A DNA stretch of 64,000 nucleotides from Methylophaga sp. (GTDB taxonomy: Bacteria; Pseudomonadota; Gammaproteobacteria; Nitrosococcales; Methylophagaceae). This document shows, piece by piece, positions 35,309 through 44,615 of the stretch. Each line of letters starts with the position of its first letter. The first letter of the stretch is position 1. The notes under the pieces were generated by a model, which saw only the letters and a program-made list of their open reading frames with translations, did not search any database and had not been told where the DNA came from. Where the stretch lies: contig NZSL01000008.1 in NCBI GenBank assembly GCA_002696735.1, positions 186,001-250,000 of the forward strand, in the 5' to 3' direction. Position numbers and translations under genes: made by a program.

Positions 35309-36295
35309 TCAAGTTACCACGCGATTGCGGCCTTCCTTTTTGGCACGATATAGATTGTCATCACTACGTTTCATCCAATCCCGCCAATCTTCTTTTGGCT
35401 GCAATGTGGCGACACCAACACTGGTTGTTACGCTTCGATCCGGTAATAACCGCATGGATTCAATCTTCTTGCGCAACTCCTCAGCAACCAGCAAACCCTG
35501 TGCTGAATCAGTCTCATAGAGCAGGATCAGAAACTCCTCCCCGCCCAGACGAAATACTTTGTCAGAGCGCCGAATACGCTTTTGCAGTAGTTTTCCAATA
35601 CCACGCAGAACGTCATCACCGGCATCATGCCCCAAGGTGTCATTAATCTTTTTGAAATTATCCAGATCCAATGAAATCAGCGTCATTGGCACCGCATGAC
35701 GCTCAAACATTTGCACAGCTTGTTCCAGCGAGTCGTGTAACTGCACACGGTTTGACAGCCCCGTTAACGAGTCAGTCATGGCCAGGTCATGTAATTCATG
35801 TTGCTGGAGACTGATCACCCGAACAAAAATCACGGCAAAGGCACTGACACACAGCAAGGTGGCGGTAGCCCTTGATGCCAGTTCGGCATCTAAAAACAGC
35901 CATGACATTGGCAATGACATCGCCAGTAAAACAATATTGGCTCCCCAGGCGTAGCGTTCCGGCAGCATGAAATAAAAGGAAATCACCGCCGGGTAGCACC
36001 ATAACAAACCAATAAGGCCCTGCTGATAAATAGTGAAGCCGAGGAAGATAATGATGATTGGTGCCAAGCCAACCAATATCAAAAAAGGATAATAACGACC
36101 ATGCCAACAGTTCCAGGCATTGATGGCCATAAGCAAGACCACGGACAATGATCCCGTTCCTAAAATATATCTTCCCTGAAAAAAGTTATAGAGTGAAAAA
36201 GGCATCAGAAAAACAAAGACCACCACCGCTACCCCGACAATGGTTTTCACTCGAACTGGTGACTCCCGTTGCACGATCTTTGAATATGCTGTCAC
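35309..36295 (-). CDS. Membrane-anchored diguanylate cyclase (GGDEF)
   Basis: This 328-residue protein makes cyclic di-GMP. The N-terminal 165 residues hold five or six transmembrane helices. The GGDEF domain follows (LAMTDSLTGLSNR from about residue 171, active-site GGEEF at 251-255). An inhibitory I-site RRSD (Arg242, Asp245) lies five residues before it, so product inhibition is expected. The start is a GTG without a strong ribosome site. An antisense ORF at 35224-35646 is a shadow. Confidence 0.9.
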   Translation of the reverse strand: MTAYSKIVQRESPVRVKTIVGVAVVVFVFLMPFSLYNFFQGRYILGTGSLSVVLLMAINAWNCWHGRYYPFLILVGLAPIIIIFLGFTIYQQGLIGLLWCYPAVISFYFMLPERYAWGANIVLLAMSLPMSWLFLDAELASRATATLLCVSAFAVIFVRVISLQQHELHDLAMTDSLTGLSNRVQLHDSLEQAVQMFERHAVPMTLISLDLDNFKKINDTLGHDAGDDVLRGIGKLLQKRIRRSDKVFRLGGEEFLILLYETDSAQGLLVAEELRKKIESMRLLPDRSVTTSVGVATLQPKEDWRDWMKRSDDNLYRAKKEGRNRVVT

Positions 36296-36501
36296 TTAAC
36301 GCAACTCGACATATTTAGGATGTCTTAAGACCAACAAAAGATTTGTTGTCCACATTACGTCTACTCCGAATCATCTAGCTTCTGATTCTACTGATAAAAG
36401 CGTGGGAATGTCCTTTTTCTAATACAAACTGAAACATTTGCGGTGCATAAAGTACCGGATCGAGTAATTGCTACATAATATGACATATTTGGAGAACTAC
36501 A

Positions 36502-36536
36502 GATCCGCCATGCCAGACAACTGGCATAGACGGATC
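36502..36536. repeat. Imperfect inverted repeat (hairpin)
   Basis: Nested arms GATCCG...CGGATC enclose ATGCCAG-ACAA-CTGGCAT, giving 13 paired bases with a small internal loop. No T run follows on either strand, so it is a weak terminator candidate for the yqhA-like gene or a protein site. Confidence 0.4.
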
Positions 36537-36560
36537 GGATTTGATTGATGAACTTAAAAG

Positions 36561-37094
36561 CTACTTTTTCCCAACCTCGGTTTTCTTTCCCTGATTCATA
36601 TTCATGAGATATACAGATGCTGCCAAAGCCAGAACGGACAAGGCTAAATAAATTGCATCCAGCGGAGTGATAAATTGGATGTCCACTACTGCCCTGAAGA
36701 ATTCAATTATCACTGCAAGTATAACCACTCTGACAATTTTATCTTTCAACTCATCAAAGGTCTGTATATTGAATGGATGAGCAATATCACTTTCCTCAGA
36801 CTGATCGATTGGAGAAATAAACAGCCTGTAAACACCAGCACCAAACATAAGCAGCACGACTGCTACTAGGTAAATATCAACAGCAAGAATGATATCTTTG
36901 ACAATAAACTCATGAATGTCCTGCTCACTTCGTCCCAGGTAATAGTTAATTGTTGAAATTCCTACTTTGAAGATATCCAGCGTACCAACTACAAACAGGA
37001 CCAATGATCCTATTAAGCTTGAAACCACCGCGATTAAAACTAAAAAGCGGGATTTCCACAAAAATTGCTCGAAATAATATTCGATTTTTTTCAT
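36561..37094 (-). CDS. YqhA family (UPF0114) membrane protein
   Basis: This 177-residue inner membrane protein has the UPF0114 opening (EQFLWKSRFLVLIAVVSSLI, with Glu and the SR pair). It has four hydrophobic segments (near 15-38, 62-88, 115-133 and 138-162) and a DELKDKIVRVVILAVIIEFF block typical of the family. Function of the family is unknown. It is monocistronic, with about 260 bases without genes upstream. Confidence 0.82.
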   Translation of the reverse strand: MKKIEYYFEQFLWKSRFLVLIAVVSSLIGSLVLFVVGTLDIFKVGISTINYYLGRSEQDIHEFIVKDIILAVDIYLVAVVLLMFGAGVYRLFISPIDQSEESDIAHPFNIQTFDELKDKIVRVVILAVIIEFFRAVVDIQFITPLDAIYLALSVLALAASVYLMNMNQGKKTEVGKK

Positions 37095-37354
37095 TTGATG
37101 CTTACTCTTGAAAATAATAAAGATGTTCGTTCATCTATAATAATGACGTTAACGGTTTGGTTTTGCATTTTTAATTCAATAGATCACTTCGGATGTTTTG
37201 CATCAAAATCGATCCTGATATTTGATGGCAGACAGCTAACCGAATCCAGTACAACTATCTCTCCCTGAAAAATGCTTAATAGCCAGAATAGCCTGGTTGA
37301 GCAAGGTGTTCCAAGATTCCTCAGCCGATACTTTAATGTCATTATCGTTGGATA

Positions 37355-38119
37355 CTAGGGTTGCTGACGATAAAACTGGCACAACAAACCATAAACCTTG
37401 GGCATTTTTTCCTTCATGGTTTCCGGTGACTCAAAAAAAGCCTCACTGCAGACAGCAAAGAATTCTGCCGGGCTGTTTAACGCATACTCATCAAGTGGCA
37501 ATGACCGATGGTGTTGCCTGTCATTTTCCAAACGATCCCATGCTGCTGTAAAAATATCGTGCCATTCACCAGGTTGCATATCAGGGTGCATCGGCGGTGC
37601 CCCATTGGCGCCATCACGCAACATATCGATCTTATGTGCCAATTCGTGAATAACCACATTACTGGCCTTGCCGTGACGAGTATTGCCGCCGCTTTCAGTA
37701 ATTGCCTGCCATGATAAAATCACCGGTCCACGCTTCCAGGCTTCACCACTCAGGCCGGGGCTTCTGGGATGCACTACACCGTCGTCAGTTCGATAAGGCC
37801 GGTTTGGGACAAAGTCCCCTTCGTACAGAATGATGGTCTTCCAATGGTCATACCAATGAAGGCCAAGATGCAGAATGGGAACACAAGCCATAGTGGCGAG
37901 TTTCAGGCACATCGCATCTGTGAATTGAAACTCAGCTCCGGAAAGCACATTTTTCCGAGCCAGCAAACGAAAGGTCATCTCGCGTAGGTCGTCACGCTCA
38001 GTTCCTTGATAACGCTCCATGACCGGCCAGTCGGCAATCGCCGACTCCCATTGGTCGGCGGTAAACCCCATTTTTTTAATCCGACGACCTTCGAGCCAGT
38101 CATGCAATCGCTTAAACAT
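37355..38119 (-). CDS. mtfA: Zinc-dependent peptidase MtfA family (M90)
   Basis: This 254-residue cytoplasmic metallopeptidase shows HELAH with His158, Glu159 and His162, followed by KIDMLRDGANG and the downstream SPAEFFAVCSEAFFE that supplies the third ligand. E. coli MtfA binds the regulator Mlc and affects glucose PTS expression. The N-terminus ends the family pattern with W-x-LEGRRIKK-like residues. Length matches the family. It stands alone between yqhA-like and doxX-like genes. Confidence 0.88.
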   Translation of the reverse strand: MFKRLHDWLEGRRIKKMGFTADQWESAIADWPVMERYQGTERDDLREMTFRLLARKNVLSGAEFQFTDAMCLKLATMACVPILHLGLHWYDHWKTIILYEGDFVPNRPYRTDDGVVHPRSPGLSGEAWKRGPVILSWQAITESGGNTRHGKASNVVIHELAHKIDMLRDGANGAPPMHPDMQPGEWHDIFTAAWDRLENDRQHHRSLPLDEYALNSPAEFFAVCSEAFFESPETMKEKMPKVYGLLCQFYRQQP

Positions 38120-38221
38120 GTTTCAGGTACCCCTCAACTACTTCAAAATCTTCGAACGGATCAGAGTTCAATCACCTGATATCCAGAGAGTCAGGGGAAA
38201 CATTCAAACATAAAAAGCGGT

Positions 38222-38581
38222 TTACTTAATTAAAAATGGCAGTGAGACCATTTTGCGCCATTGCCAGGCAATCCAAACTGAAAACAGCATGATGATCAAG
38301 GCAACCATCAACATGGCCCATTCTGCATGTAAAACGTGTGTAACCACAGGCCCAATCATAAATAACCCCAAACCCGCTGCTGCTAGGGCTCGCACCTGTT
38401 TGAACAGCAATGCCACTGCACCTGACACTTCAATAAAACCCACCAGATATATAAACCAAAGTGGATATCCCCAACGTTCGAAAGCCTGAATCTCAAACTC
38501 CAGGCCAGCGAGCTTTGCTAGTCCCGTGAGGAAAAAAATCGCGGCCAGAAGCAAACTGGCATGTTTTGAAAAAGCATTCAT
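38222..38581 (-). CDS. DoxX family membrane protein
   Basis: This 119-residue four-helix protein has the DoxX pattern: LAAIFFLTGLAKLAGLEFE, a middle YLVGFIEVSGAVALLF and GLGLFMIGPVVTHVLHAEW. Members are linked to thiosulfate:quinone or redox stress functions, but most are uncharacterised. The ATG at 38581 with AGGGATTTTGATC upstream is preferred over a TTG two codons earlier. Confidence 0.82.
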   Translation of the reverse strand: MNAFSKHASLLLAAIFFLTGLAKLAGLEFEIQAFERWGYPLWFIYLVGFIEVSGAVALLFKQVRALAAAGLGLFMIGPVVTHVLHAEWAMLMVALIIMLFSVWIAWQWRKMVSLPFLIK

Positions 38582-38748
38582 GATCAAAATCCCTCAGACT
38601 GTTTATAGCTCAAAGACAAATGAAATCAAAGACTGTTACAGAGCGTGGATTAAAATCCTCGGAAAGTGATTAAACGGCCTATCAAAGGATGGCAACACCA
38701 GTCGGATGAGCGCGCCAGAAAATGATGCAAAATGCGGTTTGAATCGAA

Positions 38749-38877
38749 TTAAAGGCTTAGGATCTCTTTGAACTTTAAAAATCCGTGATAAAACGTCATG
38801 GCAATCACAAAGAGGGCGGCTATTACCATGATATAAACGTATATCCGTTGCAATTTGTCTTTCAGCTTTTTTTCCAT
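38749..38877 (-). CDS. Small single-helix membrane protein (42 residues)
   Basis: An intact ORF encodes a basic amphipathic start (MEKKLKDKLQR), one hydrophobic helix (YVYIMVIAALFVIAMTF), and a short basic/polar tail (KFKEILSL). A purine-rich GAAAGAAG precedes the ATG. It lies in the otherwise empty gap between the DoxX and four-helix-bundle genes on the same strand. Family unknown. Size and composition suit a small regulatory or structural membrane protein. Confidence 0.45.
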   Translation of the reverse strand: MEKKLKDKLQRIYVYIMVIAALFVIAMTFYHGFLKFKEILSL

Positions 38878-38948
38878 AACTTCTTTCAGTCTATAGATAT
38901 ATCAATGGCTATGTGGCCTGACCATGGTCCGTTTCTGAACCCCGTCAG

Positions 38949-39383
38949 TTAGTTATTTAACAGGATTTTTTTGGTATTGGCGAGATGCTGATCCAGAGAA
39001 TAAAGTAATCTTTTGAACTCCGTCGATTGCTCACCTAATGCCGTCTTACTGATAAGATTTACCAGCGCTTCATCTTTTTTGAGACATTTATCCAAAATAG
39101 CATTTGTTGAATCAGCAGAAAGCAATTGGGTCAATTTGCCACCAAGCTGCTCGACCAATTCTTTATCGGAATCAGGTGTCGCCGGAAGTTCGTGCAGCGC
39201 TTTAACGACCTCTCGAAACGGCTCTATATAACTTTCCCGTTCGCTGGCAATCTCAAATAGCTGATGATCAACATTATCTTCGGTTAATAACTCACCCATT
39301 GCCCGGTAAAAGTCGGCTGTTTCAATGATTAATTTTAAAATTTCCAGAGCATCTGCCTGGTCATCGGTGCGTAGTATCGACAT
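38949..39383 (-). CDS. Four-helix-bundle protein, DUF2383-like
   Basis: The ATG at 39383 lies one base after the lipid kinase stop, with AGGAAA about eight bases upstream. The longer reading from 39455 overlaps the kinase and is rejected. The 144-residue all-helical protein (ADALEILKLIIETADFYRAM, EIASERESYIEPFREV, LDKCLKKDEALVNLI) resembles ferritin-like DUF2383/PA2169 proteins. Metal ligands are not clearly conserved. Translational coupling to the lipid kinase suggests a membrane or stress context. Confidence 0.6.
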   Translation of the reverse strand: MSILRTDDQADALEILKLIIETADFYRAMGELLTEDNVDHQLFEIASERESYIEPFREVVKALHELPATPDSDKELVEQLGGKLTQLLSADSTNAILDKCLKKDEALVNLISKTALGEQSTEFKRLLYSLDQHLANTKKILLNN

Positions 39384-39384
39384 A

Positions 39385-40287
39385 TCAAACGTTTCCTGTG
39401 GTTGATGTTGGAATATCACCAACAATGGCTTCGATTGCTTTAGGGATGACTTCAAATTCTACAGGCGTTGTCGTTTTAAATTCACCATCGGCTTCCAATT
39501 CTTTTGGTTTAGAGGTCTGGATGCTGAATTTTTCAGCTGCTTTACGGACGATGCGGTCAGTCGTATCCAAAGCGCCTTGTCGTAAACTCGGCCCGAGCAA
39601 CAACAGTTGCCACCATCGTTGCGGCTTGATAAAAAACAAATTCAGCTGTCCATCCAGCAACGTTGATCGTTGATCAACGATATTGCCTCCACCATAAAAC
39701 CGACCATTACCTACCGCCAGATGAATCACCCGTGTGGAGATGTACCAGTCATCTGTTTTAATGTGTACTTTAAAGCTTTTATTTCGCTTTATCGCTTTTA
39801 AAAAAGCGCCCAGATAGGCAAAAATACCAAAGAACTTTTTGCTATCTGAAGTGAGTTCACGTGTCACTTCAACACCTAACCCCATGTGAGCCACATTGAT
39901 AAAAAAATGTTCATTATTGACCTTAGCTAAACTGATCTGTTCTCGTTTTCCATCCACGATGACCTGTGCAGCGTCTAACAAATTTTCTGGAACACCAAGT
40001 GATCGTGCAAGATCATTGGCCGTTCCCATCGGGAAAATGGCCAAGGTTCGTTTACAGCTATGTAACGGCTGCAAAGCTGAACTAATGGTTCCATCGCCGC
40101 CACCAATAATGACGATTCCGTCTTCACGTTCATAATCTTTAATAAGCGAAACCAAATGGGACTCATTTTCAGACTCACAAACGGATACCTCGATACCAGA
40201 GGCTTCAAGCAATCGCACGGCTCCCTCCAAGGCCTCGTCTTGCCCTTTTCGGCTATGCGGATTAATAATTAACAACGCGTGCTGCAA
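39385..40287 (-). CDS. Diacylglycerol/lipid kinase (YegS/DgkB family)
   Basis: This 300-residue lipid kinase has LLIINPHSRKG at the start, the nucleotide motif GGGDGTISS, FPMGTANDLARSLGVP, and the C-terminal LEADGEFKTTTPVEFE. It would phosphorylate diacylglycerol, sphingoid or phosphatidylglycerol lipids at the inner membrane. The start is a TTG, as no ATG or GTG is available in frame nearby. Its ribosome site AGGGAA is formed by the last codons of the small upstream gene, so translation is probably coupled. Confidence 0.88.
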   Translation of the reverse strand: MQHALLIINPHSRKGQDEALEGAVRLLEASGIEVSVCESENESHLVSLIKDYEREDGIVIIGGGDGTISSALQPLHSCKRTLAIFPMGTANDLARSLGVPENLLDAAQVIVDGKREQISLAKVNNEHFFINVAHMGLGVEVTRELTSDSKKFFGIFAYLGAFLKAIKRNKSFKVHIKTDDWYISTRVIHLAVGNGRFYGGGNIVDQRSTLLDGQLNLFFIKPQRWWQLLLLGPSLRQGALDTTDRIVRKAAEKFSIQTSKPKELEADGEFKTTTPVEFEVIPKAIEAIVGDIPTSTTGNV

Positions 40288-40291
40288 ATGT

Positions 40292-40459
40292 TTATTCCCT
40301 TGTTAAGATAGCTTTCGTCAGGAAAATGAAAAACGCTTCAAGAAGACTATAAGTCCTTAATACGACCAGGTCGTTAACCCTAATCAAGATACCCGATGTA
40401 CCAAACGTGATCACAAAATCTAGCTGCCGCCCCATGATTTTTAGGGTGTGTTTATTCAT
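40292..40459 (-). CDS. Small protein of unknown function upstream of lipid kinase
   Basis: This 55-residue ORF begins MNKHTLKIMGRQLDFVITFG, has AGAGG five bases before its ATG, and ends LTRE four bases before the kinase start. The C-terminal half is hydrophobic (LLEAFFIFLTKAIL). No family recognised. The good ribosome site and coupling to the next gene argue that it is translated. The longer ORF start at 40492 lacks such a site. Confidence 0.5.
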   Translation of the reverse strand: MNKHTLKIMGRQLDFVITFGTSGILIRVNDLVVLRTYSLLEAFFIFLTKAILTRE

Positions 40460-40538
40460 TTCCGCCTCTGTTATGACTTGATAAAGCGTCAATCAAGGCA
40501 CGAGGGGGACGCTTCTTGTGAGATAAGGCATCTCTCCC

Positions 40539-42269
40539 CTACCTCAGACCCGCCCTGAATCGCTGGTCACCAATAATTACATCATTCCAGCGTGATGGGG
40601 CCACTTTAATTTCACCCGCTAATAACGCCTGATAAAACTGGTCAACGTTATCTTTATCTTTTCGAAAGCTTCCCAGATAAGACGATTTCCATTGCTCATC
40701 CTGCTGGAAAAATAATTTTATTACAGTGTGTTCAGGTTTTTTTTCAATCCAAAGATATTCCTGGTCTCCATCCTTATCCAGATCCAGTGCCTGTAAAAAA
40801 TATTGCTGTGTCTGCTGCAGGTTCCAGTGATTTTTTGTCTCCTGTTTATAAATAGCCGTCAGCAACGCCTCGGGCGGATTTTCGGATAACTGGGTGATGG
40901 CAGCGATAAATTCGTCTCGGGTAGAGCTGGGGCGATCATTGTTACCGTTGGCATACAGAGCGTTGATTCTGACCAGCAGACCTGGATGTGCTTCGCCGTA
41001 TTGTGCTTTGAGGGTTTGTAATCCCTCATAGCCTGGCCGTGCCAAGTGGTTACGAAAATAGCTGAGGTCGAAGTCTTCAATCGTGACTTTGTTGTCAGCC
41101 AGCCGTTGCAATTGATCAGCCACGGCCATTTTTCTGAAATCCAGCAGTGGAGAGTTAACCGATAGCATCACCACCAATACGACCAGACCAATGGCAACAT
41201 TCGTCCGGCTGAGCTGATGTGCCCATCTATCCCGGTATTTGGCAATACCCCATAGGTAGCCGATAGCGAACAATGCCAGTAAAAACCAGATCAGGTAAGC
41301 CCAAAAACGACTGAGACTCCAACCGTACTGATCAATACGCAGGCTCAAACCATAGAAGCTGATCACACTGTAAACAGGCAGTATCGCGATACATATATAA
41401 ATAAAGCGGTGCAGCCAAACCGAGTAAGGCCAGTTGTCCGGCTCATCCTGATACACGGCATTGACGAAAAACAAAATCAGCGCCTGCATCCATAGAATAA
41501 GGCTGCTCCCCCCACTCTCCCACAATGGTTCGAGACCGGTAAAGGGTAAAGCGCCAAGAAATAGCAGTGAGACCAACGACAGCAGCACAAGCAGAAATTT
41601 AATCAACGCCTGCTGAAGACGGGTAATGGTGTCGATAATATGAGTGAGTTTGCGAAAAATGATAATGCCGAAGCCATTGGCAAGCGCAATAGCAGGGTAA
41701 TAAAACCAGCGTTGCTCAAACAGGTCACTGAAGAAATCGATATTGATAGCTTTAAACAGCGCGGCCCACAACATCAGCAACAGCCAGAAGCTGCCGGCAA
41801 AAAGCATTGCCAAAGACAAAGTCAGGAAATTACGCCATGACCAGAGAAACAACGCGCTATAAGTAACACGTTCCCCTCTGGCCCACTGCTGGCTGTACAT
41901 TAACGCTTTAAAAGTTGCGATGACCATCGTCAGCACAAAGCTGAACAACAGTGCATTAAAACGAATATGTTCGATGGGCGTGACCTGATGGCCGACGTAA
42001 TATCCCAGCAGACCGCTGACCAGCGCGAATGGCAAGGTAGCTTTGACCATTGCCCGCCCATTGTTCTGATCCAGCCCAAGCAACAGCATAATCGGCCAAA
42101 TAAACATCACGCTATAGAAAGCGAATAACCACTCTGGCTGGCCGTGTGGCCAGTAATGAAGCTCAATGGCTTGATGCAGGTACAGTAAACCGAGCCCCTG
42201 CAATAGTGATATCAGAATCATCAGTTTTGATGGTAATTGCGTGGATTTATCCTGTTGATTCAATTCCAT
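40539..42269 (-). CDS. DUF4153 multi-pass membrane protein
   Basis: This 576-residue protein has about twelve transmembrane helices in its first 390 residues and a C-terminal soluble region of about 180 residues (from RKMAVADQLQRLADNKVTIE). The segments GWSLSRFWAYLIWFLLALFA and the DF-LRNHLARPGYEGL-like part of the tail are consistent with DUF4153, whose function is unknown. The C-terminus includes a possible calcium-type acidic stretch (LDLDKDGDQEYLW). Confidence 0.78.
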   Translation of the reverse strand: MELNQQDKSTQLPSKLMILISLLQGLGLLYLHQAIELHYWPHGQPEWLFAFYSVMFIWPIMLLLGLDQNNGRAMVKATLPFALVSGLLGYYVGHQVTPIEHIRFNALLFSFVLTMVIATFKALMYSQQWARGERVTYSALFLWSWRNFLTLSLAMLFAGSFWLLLMLWAALFKAINIDFFSDLFEQRWFYYPAIALANGFGIIIFRKLTHIIDTITRLQQALIKFLLVLLSLVSLLFLGALPFTGLEPLWESGGSSLILWMQALILFFVNAVYQDEPDNWPYSVWLHRFIYICIAILPVYSVISFYGLSLRIDQYGWSLSRFWAYLIWFLLALFAIGYLWGIAKYRDRWAHQLSRTNVAIGLVVLVVMLSVNSPLLDFRKMAVADQLQRLADNKVTIEDFDLSYFRNHLARPGYEGLQTLKAQYGEAHPGLLVRINALYANGNNDRPSSTRDEFIAAITQLSENPPEALLTAIYKQETKNHWNLQQTQQYFLQALDLDKDGDQEYLWIEKKPEHTVIKLFFQQDEQWKSSYLGSFRKDKDNVDQFYQALLAGEIKVAPSRWNDVIIGDQRFRAGLR

Positions 42270-42494
42270 GGGGAAAGCCGTCCTTAGTTTCGTTTTGGTT
42301 TAGTGAATAGTTTTAACACGCCAGAATCCAAATTTTCTGGAATACGATAGTCAAATTGAGAAAAAATAGCTGAGTTGCTCTCACCCTAAAAGTTAAACAA
42401 GCCTAATGGTGGGTTAAGCATCTTTACTTGGGAGTAAACTGCCCCTAACACCTAAACCAGGTATATAACTGCAACATTAACCCTATTTATTCAG

Positions 42495-43151
42495 CTAAGC
42501 GGCATACCACAACACGGCAAAAAAATGGCATGTGGTACCCCCCAGAACAAATAAATGCCAGATAAAGTGACCATATTTCAGTTTTGAATCGGTGGCAAAA
42601 AACACAACCCCCAAGGTATAAGACAAACCACCTGCCACTAACCATAAAAAACCAGTAGTGGGTAAGTTTTCCAGCAAAGGCTTGATAGCAACCAACATCA
42701 CCCATCCCATTAATAAATAAAGACTGGTAGAGAAGATCGGATGTTGTTGTTTTTCAACTATTTTAAGAACAATACCAATAGCTGCCAGCCCCCAGATAAT
42801 GCCAAAGAGTGTCCAGCCCCATGCGCCATACAACACACCAAAGGTGAAAGGTGTATACGTCCCAGCGATCAACAGATAAATTGCAGAATGTTCAATACGC
42901 CGGAAAAGCTGCTTCGCCTTCCCCGCAGGCAATGCATGATACAACGAAGAACCCAGGTAAAGAATTATCATCGTCGCGCAAAATATACTGACCCCGACCA
43001 CAAAAGCCGTATCAGCTTGACGAACAGCTTGTGTGATTAAAAAAGGCGTACCAATCAGTGCACCCACAAGCCCGAATCCATGGCTGATCGCATTGGCAAT
43101 CTCTTCCCCACCAGATTGCTCCCGCTTGAATCTGCTATGTGATTTTTGCAT
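42495..43151 (-). CDS. PAQR/TrhA family membrane homeostasis protein (hemolysin III)
   Basis: This 218-residue seven-helix protein has the family landmarks: EEIANAISHGFGLVGALIG, SSLYHALP, AIYLLIAGTYTPF, and IWHLFVLGGTTCHFF with the metal-binding histidines. Bacterial members maintain membrane fluidity or energetics. The usual Asp before HSAI is Glu here (RIEHSAI). An AGGAGG site sits five bases before the ATG. Confidence 0.9.
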   Translation of the reverse strand: MQKSHSRFKREQSGGEEIANAISHGFGLVGALIGTPFLITQAVRQADTAFVVGVSIFCATMIILYLGSSLYHALPAGKAKQLFRRIEHSAIYLLIAGTYTPFTFGVLYGAWGWTLFGIIWGLAAIGIVLKIVEKQQHPIFSTSLYLLMGWVMLVAIKPLLENLPTTGFLWLVAGGLSYTLGVVFFATDSKLKYGHFIWHLFVLGGTTCHFFAVLWYAA

Positions 43152-43503
43152 ACGACCCTCCTCTGGGAATGTTGATCAGCAACTTTCTGTAAATTATGAG
43201 CTGTGAACATGACCAAAATAATTACTCTAAGCTCATGCGCTTATGGCACACATTTCAACAAAGACTGAGTTAACTCCTGACTAAGAGCCATGTCCAAAAT
43301 CATCGGTGTATAGCAAAGCTTTGTTTGCGGCAATCTTCGGGGACATATCTACATTTTACAACTCACTTCCCTTGGTTCGACAACGCACAGACACTGCTTT
43401 CAATGTAGCCAATACTGTCTTCACGCTATGGCAAGTCTGATATCAATCCGCCGGATTGGATCGAAGATTTAAAACGCTCATAGTACGAATAGGAGTACTT
43501 TTT
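43152..43503. other. Intergenic region between divergent genes
   Basis: About 350 bases lie between the PAQR gene and the PRC-barrel protein gene. No tRNA, small RNA or ORF was recognised. Promoters for both genes are expected here. Confidence 0.4.
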
Positions 43504-44451
43504 ATGAATTCTATTTTTCGTAAAACATTAATAGCCAGCGCCCTTACCGCGATTTTTAGCTCAGGGGCCATTGCAGCAGATGATTACTCGAAAACTATCG
43601 ATGGATCTGATGCGAGTAAACAAGGTGAGATGCAACAGAATGACTCATCTTCAACGCATCCAGCAATGCCGAATCACGAAGATGAGTTTAATAAAACCAT
43701 TGATGCTGATGTGCCCAGAGCAGGTAATAGCGCTGATAAAGAGATGCAACAATCTACTGACAGCCCAAATGCCAATGAAGAAGAGTTTAACGAAACCATC
43801 GATGCTGAAGGTCCCAGTGCGGGCAATAAAGCTGATCAGCAGAAGCAAAAATCATCTGATGGTCAAAATGCCGATGAGGCCGAATTTAACCATACTCTAG
43901 ATGATGAAGGCCCTAGCGCAGGCAATAGAGCTGATCCAGCAAAAACTGATCGTCCATTATCCGAGCATCAAAGTAATGTAACCGAGGAAGAAGAAGAGGA
44001 AGAAGAAATCGGTAATACAGAAATCGAAACCGACACTGATGTTGAGATGAAAGGCCAAATGGATAGAAACAATGATGTTGAAATGAATGAACAACCTCAT
44101 GGCCCAACCGGTGCAGGCACACCAGCTAACAGAGGTGGACTGTACGATATGTCAGCCAATGAATTGAATGGCATGGACGTCATTACCAGTGATGGCGAAG
44201 ATATCGGCGGTATTGAAAAAATCGTTATGAGCCCTGATAACCAAAACGTTCATGCCGTTGTTACAGTTGGTGGTTTGCTCGGCGTAGGTGGCAAAACCAT
44301 TTTGATACCGCTTGAAAAGTTCACTCGCACAAATGATGAATTGCACGTTAAAGCAACACAGTCTCAGCTTAAAGAGATGAATGATTACGGTTCAGAAGAC
44401 TATATTGAACTGGAAGGTGATGCAGCCATCAGCACTGCATTACGTCAATAA
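43504..44451 (+). CDS. Exported PRC-barrel protein with acidic tandem repeats
   Basis: The ATG at 43504 follows AGGAG and starts a signal peptide (MNSIFRKTLIASALTAIFSS, cleavage near AIA-AD). The middle (about 20-155) has related acidic modules of about 33 residues centred on EFNKTIDAD-PRAGNSAD, EFNETIDAEGPSAGNKAD and EFNHTLDDEGPSAGNRAD. A run of eight glutamates follows. Residues about 210-300 form a PRC-barrel (LNGMDVITSDGEDIGGIEKI, LLGVGGKTILIPLEKF). Periplasmic PRC-barrel proteins are often stress-induced. Function unknown. Confidence 0.8.
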   Translation: MNSIFRKTLIASALTAIFSSGAIAADDYSKTIDGSDASKQGEMQQNDSSSTHPAMPNHEDEFNKTIDADVPRAGNSADKEMQQSTDSPNANEEEFNETIDAEGPSAGNKADQQKQKSSDGQNADEAEFNHTLDDEGPSAGNRADPAKTDRPLSEHQSNVTEEEEEEEEIGNTEIETDTDVEMKGQMDRNNDVEMNEQPHGPTGAGTPANRGGLYDMSANELNGMDVITSDGEDIGGIEKIVMSPDNQNVHAVVTVGGLLGVGGKTILIPLEKFTRTNDELHVKATQSQLKEMNDYGSEDYIELEGDAAISTALRQ

Positions 44452-44504
44452 TTGATAATCTGATTGGCTTTTTTGTCCTCTTAGCCAACTGATGATCATA
44501 ATTC

Positions 44505-44540
44505 GCCCGGTGGAACGCATGTTTCATCGGGCTTTTTTTT
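44505..44540 (+). terminator. Intrinsic terminator after PRC-barrel gene
   Basis: A 12-pair stem (gcccggtggaac / gtttcatcgggc, two G-T pairs) with a GCAT loop is followed by eight T residues. Confidence 0.88.
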
Positions 44541-44615
44541 GGGCCATGACGATACCTGGAATCAAGCTGGCCGATCTGAACTATCAGGTTCGAGCATATT
44601 AATCAGGTATGCCTT

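Noticed and set aside
35224..35646. 140-residue plus-strand ORF opposite the diguanylate cyclase
   Set aside because: Antisense to the conserved GGDEF domain. No ribosome site or domain.
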